A DNA stretch of 13,886 nucleotides, taken from assembly GCA_964648705.1 (NCBI GenBank), contig CAZYOI010000015.1, positions 1 to 13,886 of the forward strand. Direction: 5' to 3'. Position 1 is the first letter of the stretch. The number at the start of each line of letters is the position of its first letter. The stretch is from CAZDXV01 sp964648705. Lineage in GTDB: Bacteria; Patescibacteriota; Minisyncoccia; Minisyncoccales; GWA2-38-27. The position numbers were made by a program, and so were the translations under genes. Positions 5,484 through 11,191 of this stretch are shown in pieces. A model generated the notes under the pieces. It had not been told where the DNA came from and ran no database searches. It was given only the letters and a program-made list of their open reading frames with translations.

Positions 5484-7570
5484 ACATTTTCTCCAAACCT
5501 GCTTAATTTCGCCTTTAAGAGAGGATAGTTTTTGAGGTTTGGGTCTTCTTCTATTGTTTTTTTGGCTGTTTCTCTTGTTTTTTCTACAAGAGAGATGTTT
5601 TTTAAAGAGTCCATCATAAGGTCCGGTATGCCCCACTGCCTTGTTCCCGAAAAGTCCCCCGGTCCTCTTATCTCCAGATCCTTTTCAGCTAAAGCGAAGC
5701 CGTCTTCAGAATCAATAAGAGCTTTCAGCCTTTTGTAAGTTTTATGGGAGGGAGATTCGGTGAAGAGAAAGCAGTAGGACTGCTGCTTTCCTCTTCCTAC
5801 TCTTCCCCTGAACTGGTGGAGCTGGGCCAGGCCGAAACGTTCGGCTCCCTCTATTAACATTACTGCGGCGTTGGGGATGTCTATTCCCACCTCTACGACA
5901 GAAGTTGAGACAAGAATATCCGTCTTTTTATTCTTAAAGCTTTCCATTATCTTTTCTTTTTCTTTGGAGGCAATCTTGCCGTGGATCATAGCCAAATTCT
6001 TTTCAGGAAATATTTCTTCTGAGAGCTTTTGGTATTCCTCCTCAACCGACTTTACTTCAGACCAGTTGTTTTCTGTTTCTGTCTTTTCTATCCTGGGGCA
6101 GATGACAAAAACCTGCCTTCCTTTGTCTATTTCCTTTCTGATAAAATCATATGTCTTTTCTCTTTCTTTGGGCTTTACAATCTTGGTCTTTATCTTTTTT
6201 CTCCCCTTGGGAAGCTCGTCTATTAAGGAAAGATCCAGATCTCCGTAGACAGTCAAAGCCAGGGTTCTCGGTATGGGAGTGGCTGTCATAGAGAGAAGAT
6301 GGGGGATAGCCCCTTTCTTTTTTGACAGTTTTGCTCTCTGCTCCACTCCGAATCTGTGCTGTTCGTCCAAAACAACCAGAGCCAGATCAGAGAACTTCAC
6401 TTTGTCTTGGATTAAAGCATGGGTTCCTATCAGAATGTCTATTTCTCCCTTTTCTGCTTTTTCCAGAAGCTTCTTTCTTGATATTTCCACAACCTGGTTT
6501 TTGAGCTTTTTAGACCTGAACTGGTCCTGCTTTCCCGTCAAAAGCCCTATATCAACTCTGAAATCCTGAAGAGAGTCGGATATTTCCTTGAAATGCTGTT
6601 TGGCCAGGATCTCGGTAGGGGCCATAAAGGCCGCCTGATGCTTTTCTTTGGCTGTGTTTAAAGCTGCTATAGCCGCCACCACTGTTTTGCCGGAGCCCAC
6701 GTCTCCTTCCAATAACCTATTCATAGGCCTTGGTTTTTCCATATCTTTCAGTATTTGCCAGGCAGCTTTTCTCTGGGCGTCTGTAAGCTTGAAGGGAAGA
6801 GAATCGACAAATCTTTTTATTAAGCTCGTCTTTAAGGAGACAGAGACGGAGTTCTGCTTTGATATTTTCATTCTCTCTTTTAAGACAAAAAGCTCTATTA
6901 AAAAGAGCTCTTCGAAGGAGAATCTCCTTTTGGCTTCCTTTGCCTTTTCTTCTGTGTCGGGGAAGTGAATCTGCCAGAGAGCTTTGTTTATCTTGAGAAA
7001 ATTGTTCTCTTTTATTATTTTATCGGGCAGGGGCTCCGGCACTCTTTCTTTGAACTTTGTGAGAGCAGACCTTATAACGTTCCTGAGCCATCTGGAGCTT
7101 AGGCCCGTTGTTTCAGGGTATATAGGGACCAGTCTTCCTGTATGGATTAAATCCTCTTCTTTCGGGCGGCATTTTTCATAAACAGGATTTGTAATATATA
7201 TTTCATTGTCTCTTAGAGTCACTTTGCCGGAGAGCACCAGCTTGTCTCCTTTCTTGATAACCTTGTTCAGATAGGACTGGTTGAACCAGACAGCCTTCAT
7301 GGCTCCTGTTTTATCCTGTATCAAAGCCTGGGTGATAATCATCTTCTTTTTCCAGGTTCTGGTGTTCTCTATTGATTTTACCTCTCCTTTTATAGTGCAC
7401 TTCTCGTTTATTTTAATGTCGGAGATTCTGACTAAATTAGAAAAATCCTCATATCTGTGAGGAAAGTAGAACAAAAGATCGTGGATGTTCCTTATGCCCA
7501 GTTTTTTCAGTTTCTTTTGGTAGAAACCTCCTATTCCCGGGATCTTTTCTATGGGAGTGGACAGGTTCAT
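5471..7570 (-). CDS. recG: ATP-dependent DNA helicase RecG
   Basis: 699 aa, a usual length for RecG, which remodels stalled replication forks and Holliday junctions. The N-terminal wedge/OB domain (about 1-200) opens with the HhH-like IEKIPGIG and contains DLLFYFPHRYEDF. Helicase core motifs follow: GDVGSGKT (289-296, Walker A), APTE (317-320), DEQHRFG (402-408, Walker B, DEQH box), SMTATPIPRT (427-436), VVEVGIDIPNA (558-568) and QFRGRVGRG (586-594). The C-terminus has the RecG-type EIRGPGDFSGTRQWG (633-647). The start codon at 7570 lies a single nucleotide from the 3' end of tRNA-Arg on the same strand, so the two are probably co-transcribed. GAGGG of the tRNA acceptor stem sits 3 nt before the ATG and is the only Shine-Dalgarno-like sequence. 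No interruption is visible. Confidence 0.97.
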   Translation of the reverse strand: MNLSTPIEKIPGIGGFYQKKLKKLGIRNIHDLLFYFPHRYEDFSNLVRISDIKINEKCTIKGEVKSIENTRTWKKKMIITQALIQDKTGAMKAVWFNQSYLNKVIKKGDKLVLSGKVTLRDNEIYITNPVYEKCRPKEEDLIHTGRLVPIYPETTGLSSRWLRNVIRSALTKFKERVPEPLPDKIIKENNFLKINKALWQIHFPDTEEKAKEAKRRFSFEELFLIELFVLKERMKISKQNSVSVSLKTSLIKRFVDSLPFKLTDAQRKAAWQILKDMEKPRPMNRLLEGDVGSGKTVVAAIAALNTAKEKHQAAFMAPTEILAKQHFKEISDSLQDFRVDIGLLTGKQDQFRSKKLKNQVVEISRKKLLEKAEKGEIDILIGTHALIQDKVKFSDLALVVLDEQHRFGVEQRAKLSKKKGAIPHLLSMTATPIPRTLALTVYGDLDLSLIDELPKGRKKIKTKIVKPKEREKTYDFIRKEIDKGRQVFVICPRIEKTETENNWSEVKSVEEEYQKLSEEIFPEKNLAMIHGKIASKEKEKIMESFKNKKTDILVSTSVVEVGIDIPNAAVMLIEGAERFGLAQLHQFRGRVGRGKQQSYCFLFTESPSHKTYKRLKALIDSEDGFALAEKDLEIRGPGDFSGTRQWGIPDLMMDSLKNISLVEKTRETAKKTIEEDPNLKNYPLLKAKLSRFGENVHLE

Positions 7571-7571
7571 G

Positions 7572-7643
7572 CGCCCTCGGCAGGAATCGAACCTGCATCA
7601 AAGGAACCGCAATCCTTTATTTTATCCGTTAAACTACGAGGGC
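7572..7643 (-). tRNA. tRNA-Arg (anticodon GCG)
   Basis: 72 nt cloverleaf on the minus strand. The acceptor GCCCTCG pairs with CGAGGGC, the D-stem is GTTT/AAAT, the anticodon stem AAGGA/TCCTT encloses the loop TTGCGGT, and the T-arm is GCAGG-TTCGATT-CCTGC. The discriminator is G and no CCA is encoded. The anticodon GCG reads CGC/CGU directly. Most bacteria use ACG, deaminated to inosine, for these codons. The tRNA lies immediately upstream of recG. Confidence 0.92.
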
Positions 7644-7681
7644 AATACCTTAAAATTATCATAAATTTAGTTTAAATTCAA

Positions 7682-7710
7682 TTGACTTTGGTCTTTTTAG
7701 AGGGTAAGAT
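7682..7710 (+). promoter_or_regulatory. Promoter of tRNA-Ser(GCT)
   Basis: TTGACT (7682-7687), a 17 bp spacer and TAAGAT (7705-7710), with the expected start a few bases before the tRNA at 7723. It lies in the ~80 bp divergent gap between tRNA-Arg/recG and this tRNA. Confidence 0.6.
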
Positions 7711-7722
7711 AATAAGTGAATT

Positions 7723-7808
7723 GGAGAGGTACCCAAACGGTTACGGGAACAGTTTGCTAAACTGTGCGGTTTCACGATCGCTTGTGGGTTCGAGTCCCAC
7801 CCTCTCCG
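7723..7808 (+). tRNA. tRNA-Ser (anticodon GCT)
   Basis: 86 nt class II tRNA. The acceptor GGAGAGG pairs with CCTCTCC, the D-stem is CCC/GGG, the anticodon stem ACAGT/ACTGT encloses TTGCTAA, a long variable arm contains GCG...CGC, and the T-arm is GTGGG-TTCGAGT-CCCAC. The discriminator is G, as expected for serine, and no CCA is encoded. Its 3' end reads CTCCGCA, the same CCGC as the two occupied tRNA ends in the window, yet no element is inserted here. Confidence 0.95.
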
Positions 7809-7859
7809 CAAACCAAAATTAAAGCCACTCGATTTTTATAGATTTATTAGATAGCTTTA

Positions 7860-8165
7860 ATGAAGAAAAATATTTTAAAAATTTCTAAGAAATACCTTGT
7901 TTTTAGAGAGGAGGCAAAGGACATTTCAGACAAGATTCAAAATAAGGCAAAAAAAGAGAAAACCCTTTATTTAGATTTTAGGGAAGTAAGCTTTTTTTCA
8001 AGAAGTTTTATTGACGAGTTATTGAATGTTATCAACGATTTGAGAGATAAAAAAATAGCAGTTAGAGTTATTAACTTAAAGCCTCAGTTAGAGAAATTTT
8101 TACAGACAGTGGACAAAAGGAAAAAAGAGATTAAAGAAGAGATTGCTGCTTTAAACAAAGGGTGA
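7860..8165 (+). CDS. Small STAS-like (DUF4325-like) protein
   Basis: 101 aa soluble protein. The central part, TLYLDFREVSFFSRSFIDELLN (about 36-57), has the pattern of the STAS-like domain family often called DUF4325: a beta-strand ending in DF, then S-R-SF-DEL. In that family this fold resembles the anti-sigma-factor antagonist/STAS domain and often accompanies ATPase or sensor genes. No phosphorylation role can be assigned here. The C-terminal ~25 residues are a charged helix (DKRKKEIKEEIAALNKG). It lies between two serine tRNAs, with no clear Shine-Dalgarno and no clear promoter of its own, so it may be co-transcribed with tRNA-Ser(GCT) and tRNA-Ser(TGA). Confidence 0.65.
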   Translation: MKKNILKISKKYLVFREEAKDISDKIQNKAKKEKTLYLDFREVSFFSRSFIDELLNVINDLRDKKIAVRVINLKPQLEKFLQTVDKRKKEIKEEIAALNKG

Positions 8166-8195
8166 GCCTGTTCAATCTCAACGCTTTTTGTTCTT

Positions 8196-8282
8196 GGAGG
8201 GGTGACTGAGCGGACTAAAGTAATGGTTTTGAAAACCATCGTAGCAGGAATGCTACCGTGGGTTCGAATCCCACCCCCTCCG
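8196..8282 (+). tRNA. tRNA-Ser (anticodon TGA), anchor of element E2
   Basis: 87 nt class II tRNA. The acceptor GGAGGGG pairs with CCCCTCC, the anticodon stem ATGGT/ACCAT encloses TTTGAAA, the variable arm is GTAGC/GCTAC, and the T-arm is GTGGG-TTCGAAT-CCCAC. The discriminator is G8282 and no CCA is encoded. The tRNA is intact even though E2 begins at its 3' end: the last bases CCG and the following C (8280-8283) are shared with the element boundary. The recombinase gene on the other strand overlaps the last 30 bases of this tRNA. Confidence 0.96.
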
Positions 8283-9776
8283 CATAACCGCATACTTGGC
8301 CTCGCCCACCGAATTTCCCGCCTTAAATTCGGCGGGCTCGGCTCTAAAATCAGACAAATTTCCGATTATTCTCCATGCTCCGTGCGGAGAATATTTTATC
8401 TCTCCGTCCTCTAAAACAAGGTTCGAGCCGACTTTTTTGAGAAAATCAGCTTTTTCTTGGAAGGTTCCTTCTTTAACTGTAATTTGAACTTGATTTGTCT
8501 CTAAAATGAAGTTTTTAGCCGGTTCGAGCCAGCTGTCTTCCTTTTCCTTAAAAGTCTCTAATTTCTGCTCGGCTTTAATTTTTTGATTGAGGATTTTTTC
8601 TTTCTTTTCAATGTATTCTTCTTTTAAAATGATTCCTTCGATCCGGTCGTCTAAAAGCCGGCTCAGCTTGTTTTTGCGGTTCTCGATTTCTTCTTTTAGT
8701 TTTTGAGAAAAAGAAAATTTGGATTTGGTTTTCTCTTCTTTCTCTTTATTCAATTCTTCAATCATTCTTTTCGTCCATGATTTCTTTAAAGAAAATCTTT
8801 GAAGAACTTTTGATATCTTTTTATCTAATTCTTCTTCTCTTGTATACCTCTGAGAGCAGGGGATTTTCTTTTTGGTGCAGCGGTAGTAAATATGTCCCTT
8901 CTGGGTTTCAGAAGTTATAGCGCATCCGCACTCTCCGCACTTAAACAGCCCCCGGAAAGCGCGCTGTTTGGCGGGCTTTCTCTTTTTCGGTTTTGATTTA
9001 TCCGTCACAACCTTCTGAACCTTGTCAAAGAGTTCCTTTGATATTAGGGGTTCGTGCTTTCCTTGATATAATTCTCCTTTGTATTTAAAGGCTCCGTAAT
9101 AGACGGGATTTGAAAGAATATGCTGTATAACTGAAACAGAAAGCTTCTTTCCTTTTCTGCTTCTTAATCCGGCAGAAGACATCTTTTCTCTTAAATCTTT
9201 CAGAGAGTATTTCCCGGCAGAATAAAGCTCAAACAGCTTTTTTATGAAACGGAATCTTTCAGGATCTTTTATTAAGGTACGGCTCCTTAATTCGTTAAGG
9301 TATCCGACAGGGGCCAAGCCGGGCCTTTCTCCCCGCCTCAGTTTCTGCCTCAAGCCTCTTTTGACATTTTCTGAAAGATTATCCACGTAGTATTTTGACT
9401 GCCCGAAAGCTATATTCAGCATAAACTTTCCCTGAGGCGTATTTTCAAACCAAAAAGTAGGGAACTTTAATTCTCTTATTTTTCCAGAGTCGACAAGATA
9501 TATTATTTTTCCTCCGTCGACAGAGTTTCTGGCCAGTCTGTCCGGATGCCAGGCCAGGATTCCGAAAGCTTTTCCTTTCTCGATCTCTTCCAGCATTTTA
9601 TTAAATACAGGTCGGCCCGGCTCTTTGGCTGTTTGAGATTCTTCAAAAGTTTTAATAATATCCAGCTTTTCTTTAAGAGCGAACTCATAAAGCTCCGCTT
9701 TTTGGGCTTCCAAAGAAAGAACCTGGCGGTCTTCGTCCTCTGTAGATTTTCGAACGTAGAGAAAATATTTAGTCAT
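8253..9776 (-). CDS. Large serine recombinase with tRNA-derived C-terminus
   Basis: 507 aa site-specific recombinase. An N-terminal resolvase domain (1-~135) has the nucleophile Ser11 in YVRKSTEDE and active-site arginines in HPDRLARN (R80, R83). A recombinase domain (~150-270) contains PVGYL and LSNPVYYG. A zinc ribbon uses C280, C283, C300 and C307, and a coiled coil spans ~320-415. I chose ATG at 9776 because an upstream in-frame start would begin inside the inverted repeat, and MTKYFLYVRKS is where family similarity starts. AGAGG lies unusually close to this ATG. Residues 500-507 (RGWDSNPR) are antisense tRNA-Ser sequence. The homologous tail at the right of E2 instead reads RDLLNKIRTYF..., so the native C-terminus appears to have been lost at the tRNA junction. 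The family cuts and rejoins DNA through a phosphoserine link; whether this shortened form is active is unknown. Confidence 0.9.
   Translation of the reverse strand: MTKYFLYVRKSTEDEDRQVLSLEAQKAELYEFALKEKLDIIKTFEESQTAKEPGRPVFNKMLEEIEKGKAFGILAWHPDRLARNSVDGGKIIYLVDSGKIRELKFPTFWFENTPQGKFMLNIAFGQSKYYVDNLSENVKRGLRQKLRRGERPGLAPVGYLNELRSRTLIKDPERFRFIKKLFELYSAGKYSLKDLREKMSSAGLRSRKGKKLSVSVIQHILSNPVYYGAFKYKGELYQGKHEPLISKELFDKVQKVVTDKSKPKKRKPAKQRAFRGLFKCGECGCAITSETQKGHIYYRCTKKKIPCSQRYTREEELDKKISKVLQRFSLKKSWTKRMIEELNKEKEEKTKSKFSFSQKLKEEIENRKNKLSRLLDDRIEGIILKEEYIEKKEKILNQKIKAEQKLETFKEKEDSWLEPAKNFILETNQVQITVKEGTFQEKADFLKKVGSNLVLEDGEIKYSPHGAWRIIGNLSDFRAEPAEFKAGNSVGEAKYAVMRRGWDSNPR
8280..8370 (+). repeat. E2 left inverted repeat (recombinase 3' end)
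   Basis: The reverse complement of 8280-8370 matches 9816-9906 with 8 mismatches over 91 bases by eye. On the minus strand it encodes the recombinase segment from IIGNLSDF to KYAVM. It starts at the tRNA-Ser 3' end. Confidence 0.92.
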
Positions 9777-9796
9777 GCCTCTTTCAAAGTAATATT

Positions 9797-9817
9797 TTTT
9801 TGCCCGGAGGGCAAAAA
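9797..9817. other. Perfect hairpin upstream of the recombinase start
   Basis: TTTTTGCCC (9797-9805), loop GGA and GGGCAAAAA (9809-9817): a perfect 9 bp stem between the divergent recombinase start and the plus-strand remnant. It is not followed by a T-run on either strand, so it is not a standard terminator. It may be a recombinase-binding or structural site. A possible -10 (TATTAC) for the recombinase lies at about 9789-9794 on the minus strand. Confidence 0.5.
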
Positions 9818-9906
9818 TAATCGGAAATTTGCCTGATTTTAGAACCGAGCCCGCCAAATTTGGTGCTGGAAATTTGGTGGGCGAGGCCAAGTATGCGGTT
9901 ATGCGG
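9816..9906 (-). repeat. E2 right inverted repeat (recombinase 3' end)
   Basis: Inverse copy of 8280-8370. On the plus strand it encodes IIGNLPDF to YAVMR. Homology to the left arm ends at GCGG 9903-9906, after which the sequence continues as GATTTATTG on this side and as the tRNA acceptor on the other. Confidence 0.92.
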
Positions 9907-10027
9907 GATTTATTGAATAAAATCCGAACTTATTTTCAGGAAAACCCGAACGATTCTAAACGGTTCTGAAAAAGGAATTGATCGTACCGCGCTCTTTTTT
10001 ATATTCCGCCCCCTTTTTCAGAGCTGA

Positions 10028-10131
10028 GTCCGGCTGTGCCGGACAGCAGACGGGCAAAAAATCCCCCTCCATTTTTTGCCCATCTTTTGCTGGAACCGAA
10101 AACTTTTTGGGAAAACGGGCAACGCCCGTTT
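10028..10131. repeat. Cluster of three perfect hairpins
   Basis: In the 9970-10220 gap, which has no credible gene, three perfect inverted repeats follow one another: GTCCGGC-tgt-GCCGGAC (10028-10044), GGGCAAAAAAT with an 8 nt loop and ATTTTTTGCCC (10052-10081), and AAACGGGC-aac-GCCCGTTT (10113-10131). The last is followed by T-rich sequence and could terminate plus-strand transcription coming from E2. They might insulate the accessory block or be protein-binding or replication-type structures. Confidence 0.7.
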
Positions 10132-10134
10132 CAG

Positions 10135-10163
10135 TTGACTTTTTAAAGGAATTTTCATAAAAT
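10135..10163 (+). promoter_or_regulatory. Promoter of the accessory regulator gene
   Basis: TTGACT (10135-10140), a 17 bp spacer and TAAAAT (10158-10163), giving a start near 10170 and a ~50 nt leader. A closer AT-rich TATAGT (10204-10209) could be an alternative -10. Confidence 0.6.
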
Positions 10164-10205
10164 ATAACTATTGAGGATAGGACTAAGCTTATATTATAGT
10201 TAGTA

Positions 10206-10221
10206 TAGTAAAACTTTACTA
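10206..10221. promoter_or_regulatory. Probable operator palindrome at the Xre gene start
   Basis: TAGTAAA-ac-TTTACTA, a perfect 7+7 palindrome with a 2 nt centre, ends on the A of the first ATG and lies between the promoter and the gene. Small Xre-type repressors commonly bind such palindromes at their own promoter. Binding here is inference. Confidence 0.5.
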
Positions 10222-10433
10222 TGATGTCAACAAAATTATCCACAATAGGGAAAAACATCAAAGAACACCGGAAAAAACTGGGTATTTCTCAAGATAAACT
10301 TTCAAAACTTGCAGGTGTAACTTTGCACACAATTACTAAAATTGAATCTGGAGTTACTTCAGATCCAAGAATTAATACCCTCAAGAAAATATCCAATGCA
10401 TTAGGTGTTAGTATAGATGATCTGACCAAATAA
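10221..10433 (+). CDS. Xre/HTH_3-family transcriptional regulator
   Basis: 70 aa, essentially a single lambda-repressor-like helix-turn-helix. The pattern is IGKNIKEHRKKLGISQDKLSKLAGV, a recognition-helix region TLHTITKIESG, then the TLKKISNALGVSIDDL ending typical of the family. It has no sensor domain. The start is ATGATG, so either codon (10221 or 10224) may be used. It is the first gene of the AT-rich block, 44 bp before the membrane regulator at 10478, and probably represses or activates that block and itself through the palindrome at its start. Confidence 0.92.
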   Translation: MMSTKLSTIGKNIKEHRKKLGISQDKLSKLAGVTLHTITKIESGVTSDPRINTLKKISNALGVSIDDLTK

Positions 10434-10466
10434 AAAAGAATAATTTTACAAGAAGGAAGACTAAAA

Positions 10467-10481
10467 ATGGATAAACCATGA
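10467..10481 (+). other. Possible 4-codon leader cistron (ATG GAT AAA CCA TGA)
   Basis: AAGGAAG at 10454-10459 is well spaced for the ATG at 10467 but about 20 nt from the next gene's ATG at 10478. Translation from 10467 gives M-D-K-P and stops at TGA 10479-10481, overlapping the ATG of the next gene. It may couple translation into that gene; alternatively the overlap is chance or a frameshift at the gene start. Confidence 0.35.
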
Positions 10482-11191
10482 TCTATAAACACAAATATTT
10501 TGTTCTGGATACCGAAAGCAAAAAAGTTTTTGATGAGAACAAAAAAGAGCTTCGTTTAACGGGCAATGCTTATCGTATGCTCGTTTTTTTGTGTAAGAAT
10601 AAAAATGCTAATCTTACAGAAATTGGTGAATATCTTGATTGGGCTAAAGATTATAACGAGGATCATATCCGACAATACAGATACAAGATTAATACAATTA
10701 TCGGGTATGATATTGTTGGATATAAAAATGGTGTTTATTCTTTAGTGGGCAGGGTAGAAGAAAAAGAAAAATTAGACCGTAATACGGATTTATTACAGCA
10801 AAAAGAGGTAAAATTAGAAAAAAATAATATGAATAAAGAAAAAGAAACAAAAGCTACCATAATTCCTGCTGTAATCGCCATAATCTTACTATTTCTTACC
10901 TTTCTAGATTGGTCCTATGGTTACTATACTTTTCTTAGGTTTGTCGTTGCGACGGTAGTAATTTACTACTTATATGTTTTTTATACGTTGGAGAAACTAC
11001 AAACATTCTGGTTTTGGGTTTTAATAGTTATTGCAGTTTTGTTTAATCCAATTATTCCAGTTCATTTAGGCGACAAAATGATTTGGGGAGTGATAGATGT
11101 TATCGTTGCAATGTTTTTCTTAAGTTTGATTATTAGATTTAGTATTAAAAACAATAAACTTGGTGATATAAATGAGACAAAAAAAAATTGA
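10478..11191 (+). CDS. Membrane-bound winged-helix regulator with DUF6804-like four-helix domain
   Basis: 237 aa. Residues 1-~92 look like an OmpR/PhoB-type winged helix without a receiver domain: an N-terminal beta-strand block (YFVLDTESKKVF..KKELRLTGNAYRML), then a helix ending DHIRQYRYKINTIIG, then a wing hairpin (YDIVGYKNGVYSLVG). A charged linker (~93-126) leads to four membrane helices at about 127-145, 150-169, 175-193 and 201-221, with FNPIIPVHLGDKMIW resembling small DUF6804-type membrane proteins. The arrangement (cytoplasmic DNA-binding head, membrane tail) resembles ToxR/CadC one-component regulators, but the tail is polytopic and has no external domain. The only good Shine-Dalgarno nearby serves the mini-cistron at 10467. 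The gene overlaps the next by 20 bp. Its target is unknown, perhaps this block itself. Confidence 0.75.
   Translation: MIYKHKYFVLDTESKKVFDENKKELRLTGNAYRMLVFLCKNKNANLTEIGEYLDWAKDYNEDHIRQYRYKINTIIGYDIVGYKNGVYSLVGRVEEKEKLDRNTDLLQQKEVKLEKNNMNKEKETKATIIPAVIAIILLFLTFLDWSYGYYTFLRFVVATVVIYYLYVFYTLEKLQTFWFWVLIVIAVLFNPIIPVHLGDKMIWGVIDVIVAMFFLSLIIRFSIKNNKLGDINETKKN

Larger units (their letters stand above)
8280..9906. mobile_element. E2: tRNA-Ser-anchored serine recombinase element with inverted recombinase 3' ends
   Basis: A 1627 bp unit bounded by CCGC (8280-8283, at the tRNA-Ser 3' terminus) and GCGG (9903-9906). Inside it lies one full-length large serine recombinase (minus strand). Both ends carry a copy of the recombinase 3' coding region in inverse orientation, forming a 91 bp inverted repeat with 8 mismatches by eye. 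The left copy is fused to antisense tRNA sequence. The right copy continues past the boundary into a native-looking C-terminus ending at 9969. The architecture matches E1. It could be an integrated element, an invertible module, or two nested recombinase genes, one of which has been reduced to its tail. Confidence 0.7.
9793..9969 (+). pseudogene. Serine recombinase C-terminal remnant with native stop at the right end of E2
   Basis: The plus-strand frame from 9793 (after an in-frame TAA at 9790-9792) to TGA at 9967-9969 reads YFFARRAKIIGNLPDFR and continues through VGEAKYAVM to RDLLNKIRTYF and a short polar tail. From IIGNL to AVMR it matches the C-terminus of the intact recombinase with several conservative and non-conservative changes. 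Beyond AVMR it carries ~20 residues that the intact gene lacks. It has no start and none of the first ~470 codons, so it is a 3' gene fragment. It could serve as a spare native C-terminus if the element inverts, or as an attachment site. Confidence 0.75.

Noticed and set aside
8202..8487. Plus-strand open frames over tRNA-Ser(TGA) and the E2 left repeat
   Set aside because: They are translations of the tRNA and of the antisense of the recombinase 3' end. Their similarity to the extension at 9777-9890 is a consequence of the inverted repeat.
9777..9890. N-terminal extension of the E2 recombinase to an ATG at 9890
   Set aside because: The extra residues are translated from the right inverted repeat, which codes for the recombinase tail on the other strand. 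Family similarity begins at the ATG at 9776.
8280..9906. Classical transposon or IS with terminal repeats and target duplication
   Set aside because: The repeats are recombinase coding sequence, not short termini. One boundary is a functional tRNA 3' end, and no target duplication is visible.
9956..10261. Open frames on both strands over the hairpin cluster
   Set aside because: No ribosome binding site and no domain-like pattern. The sequence is dominated by the perfect hairpins.
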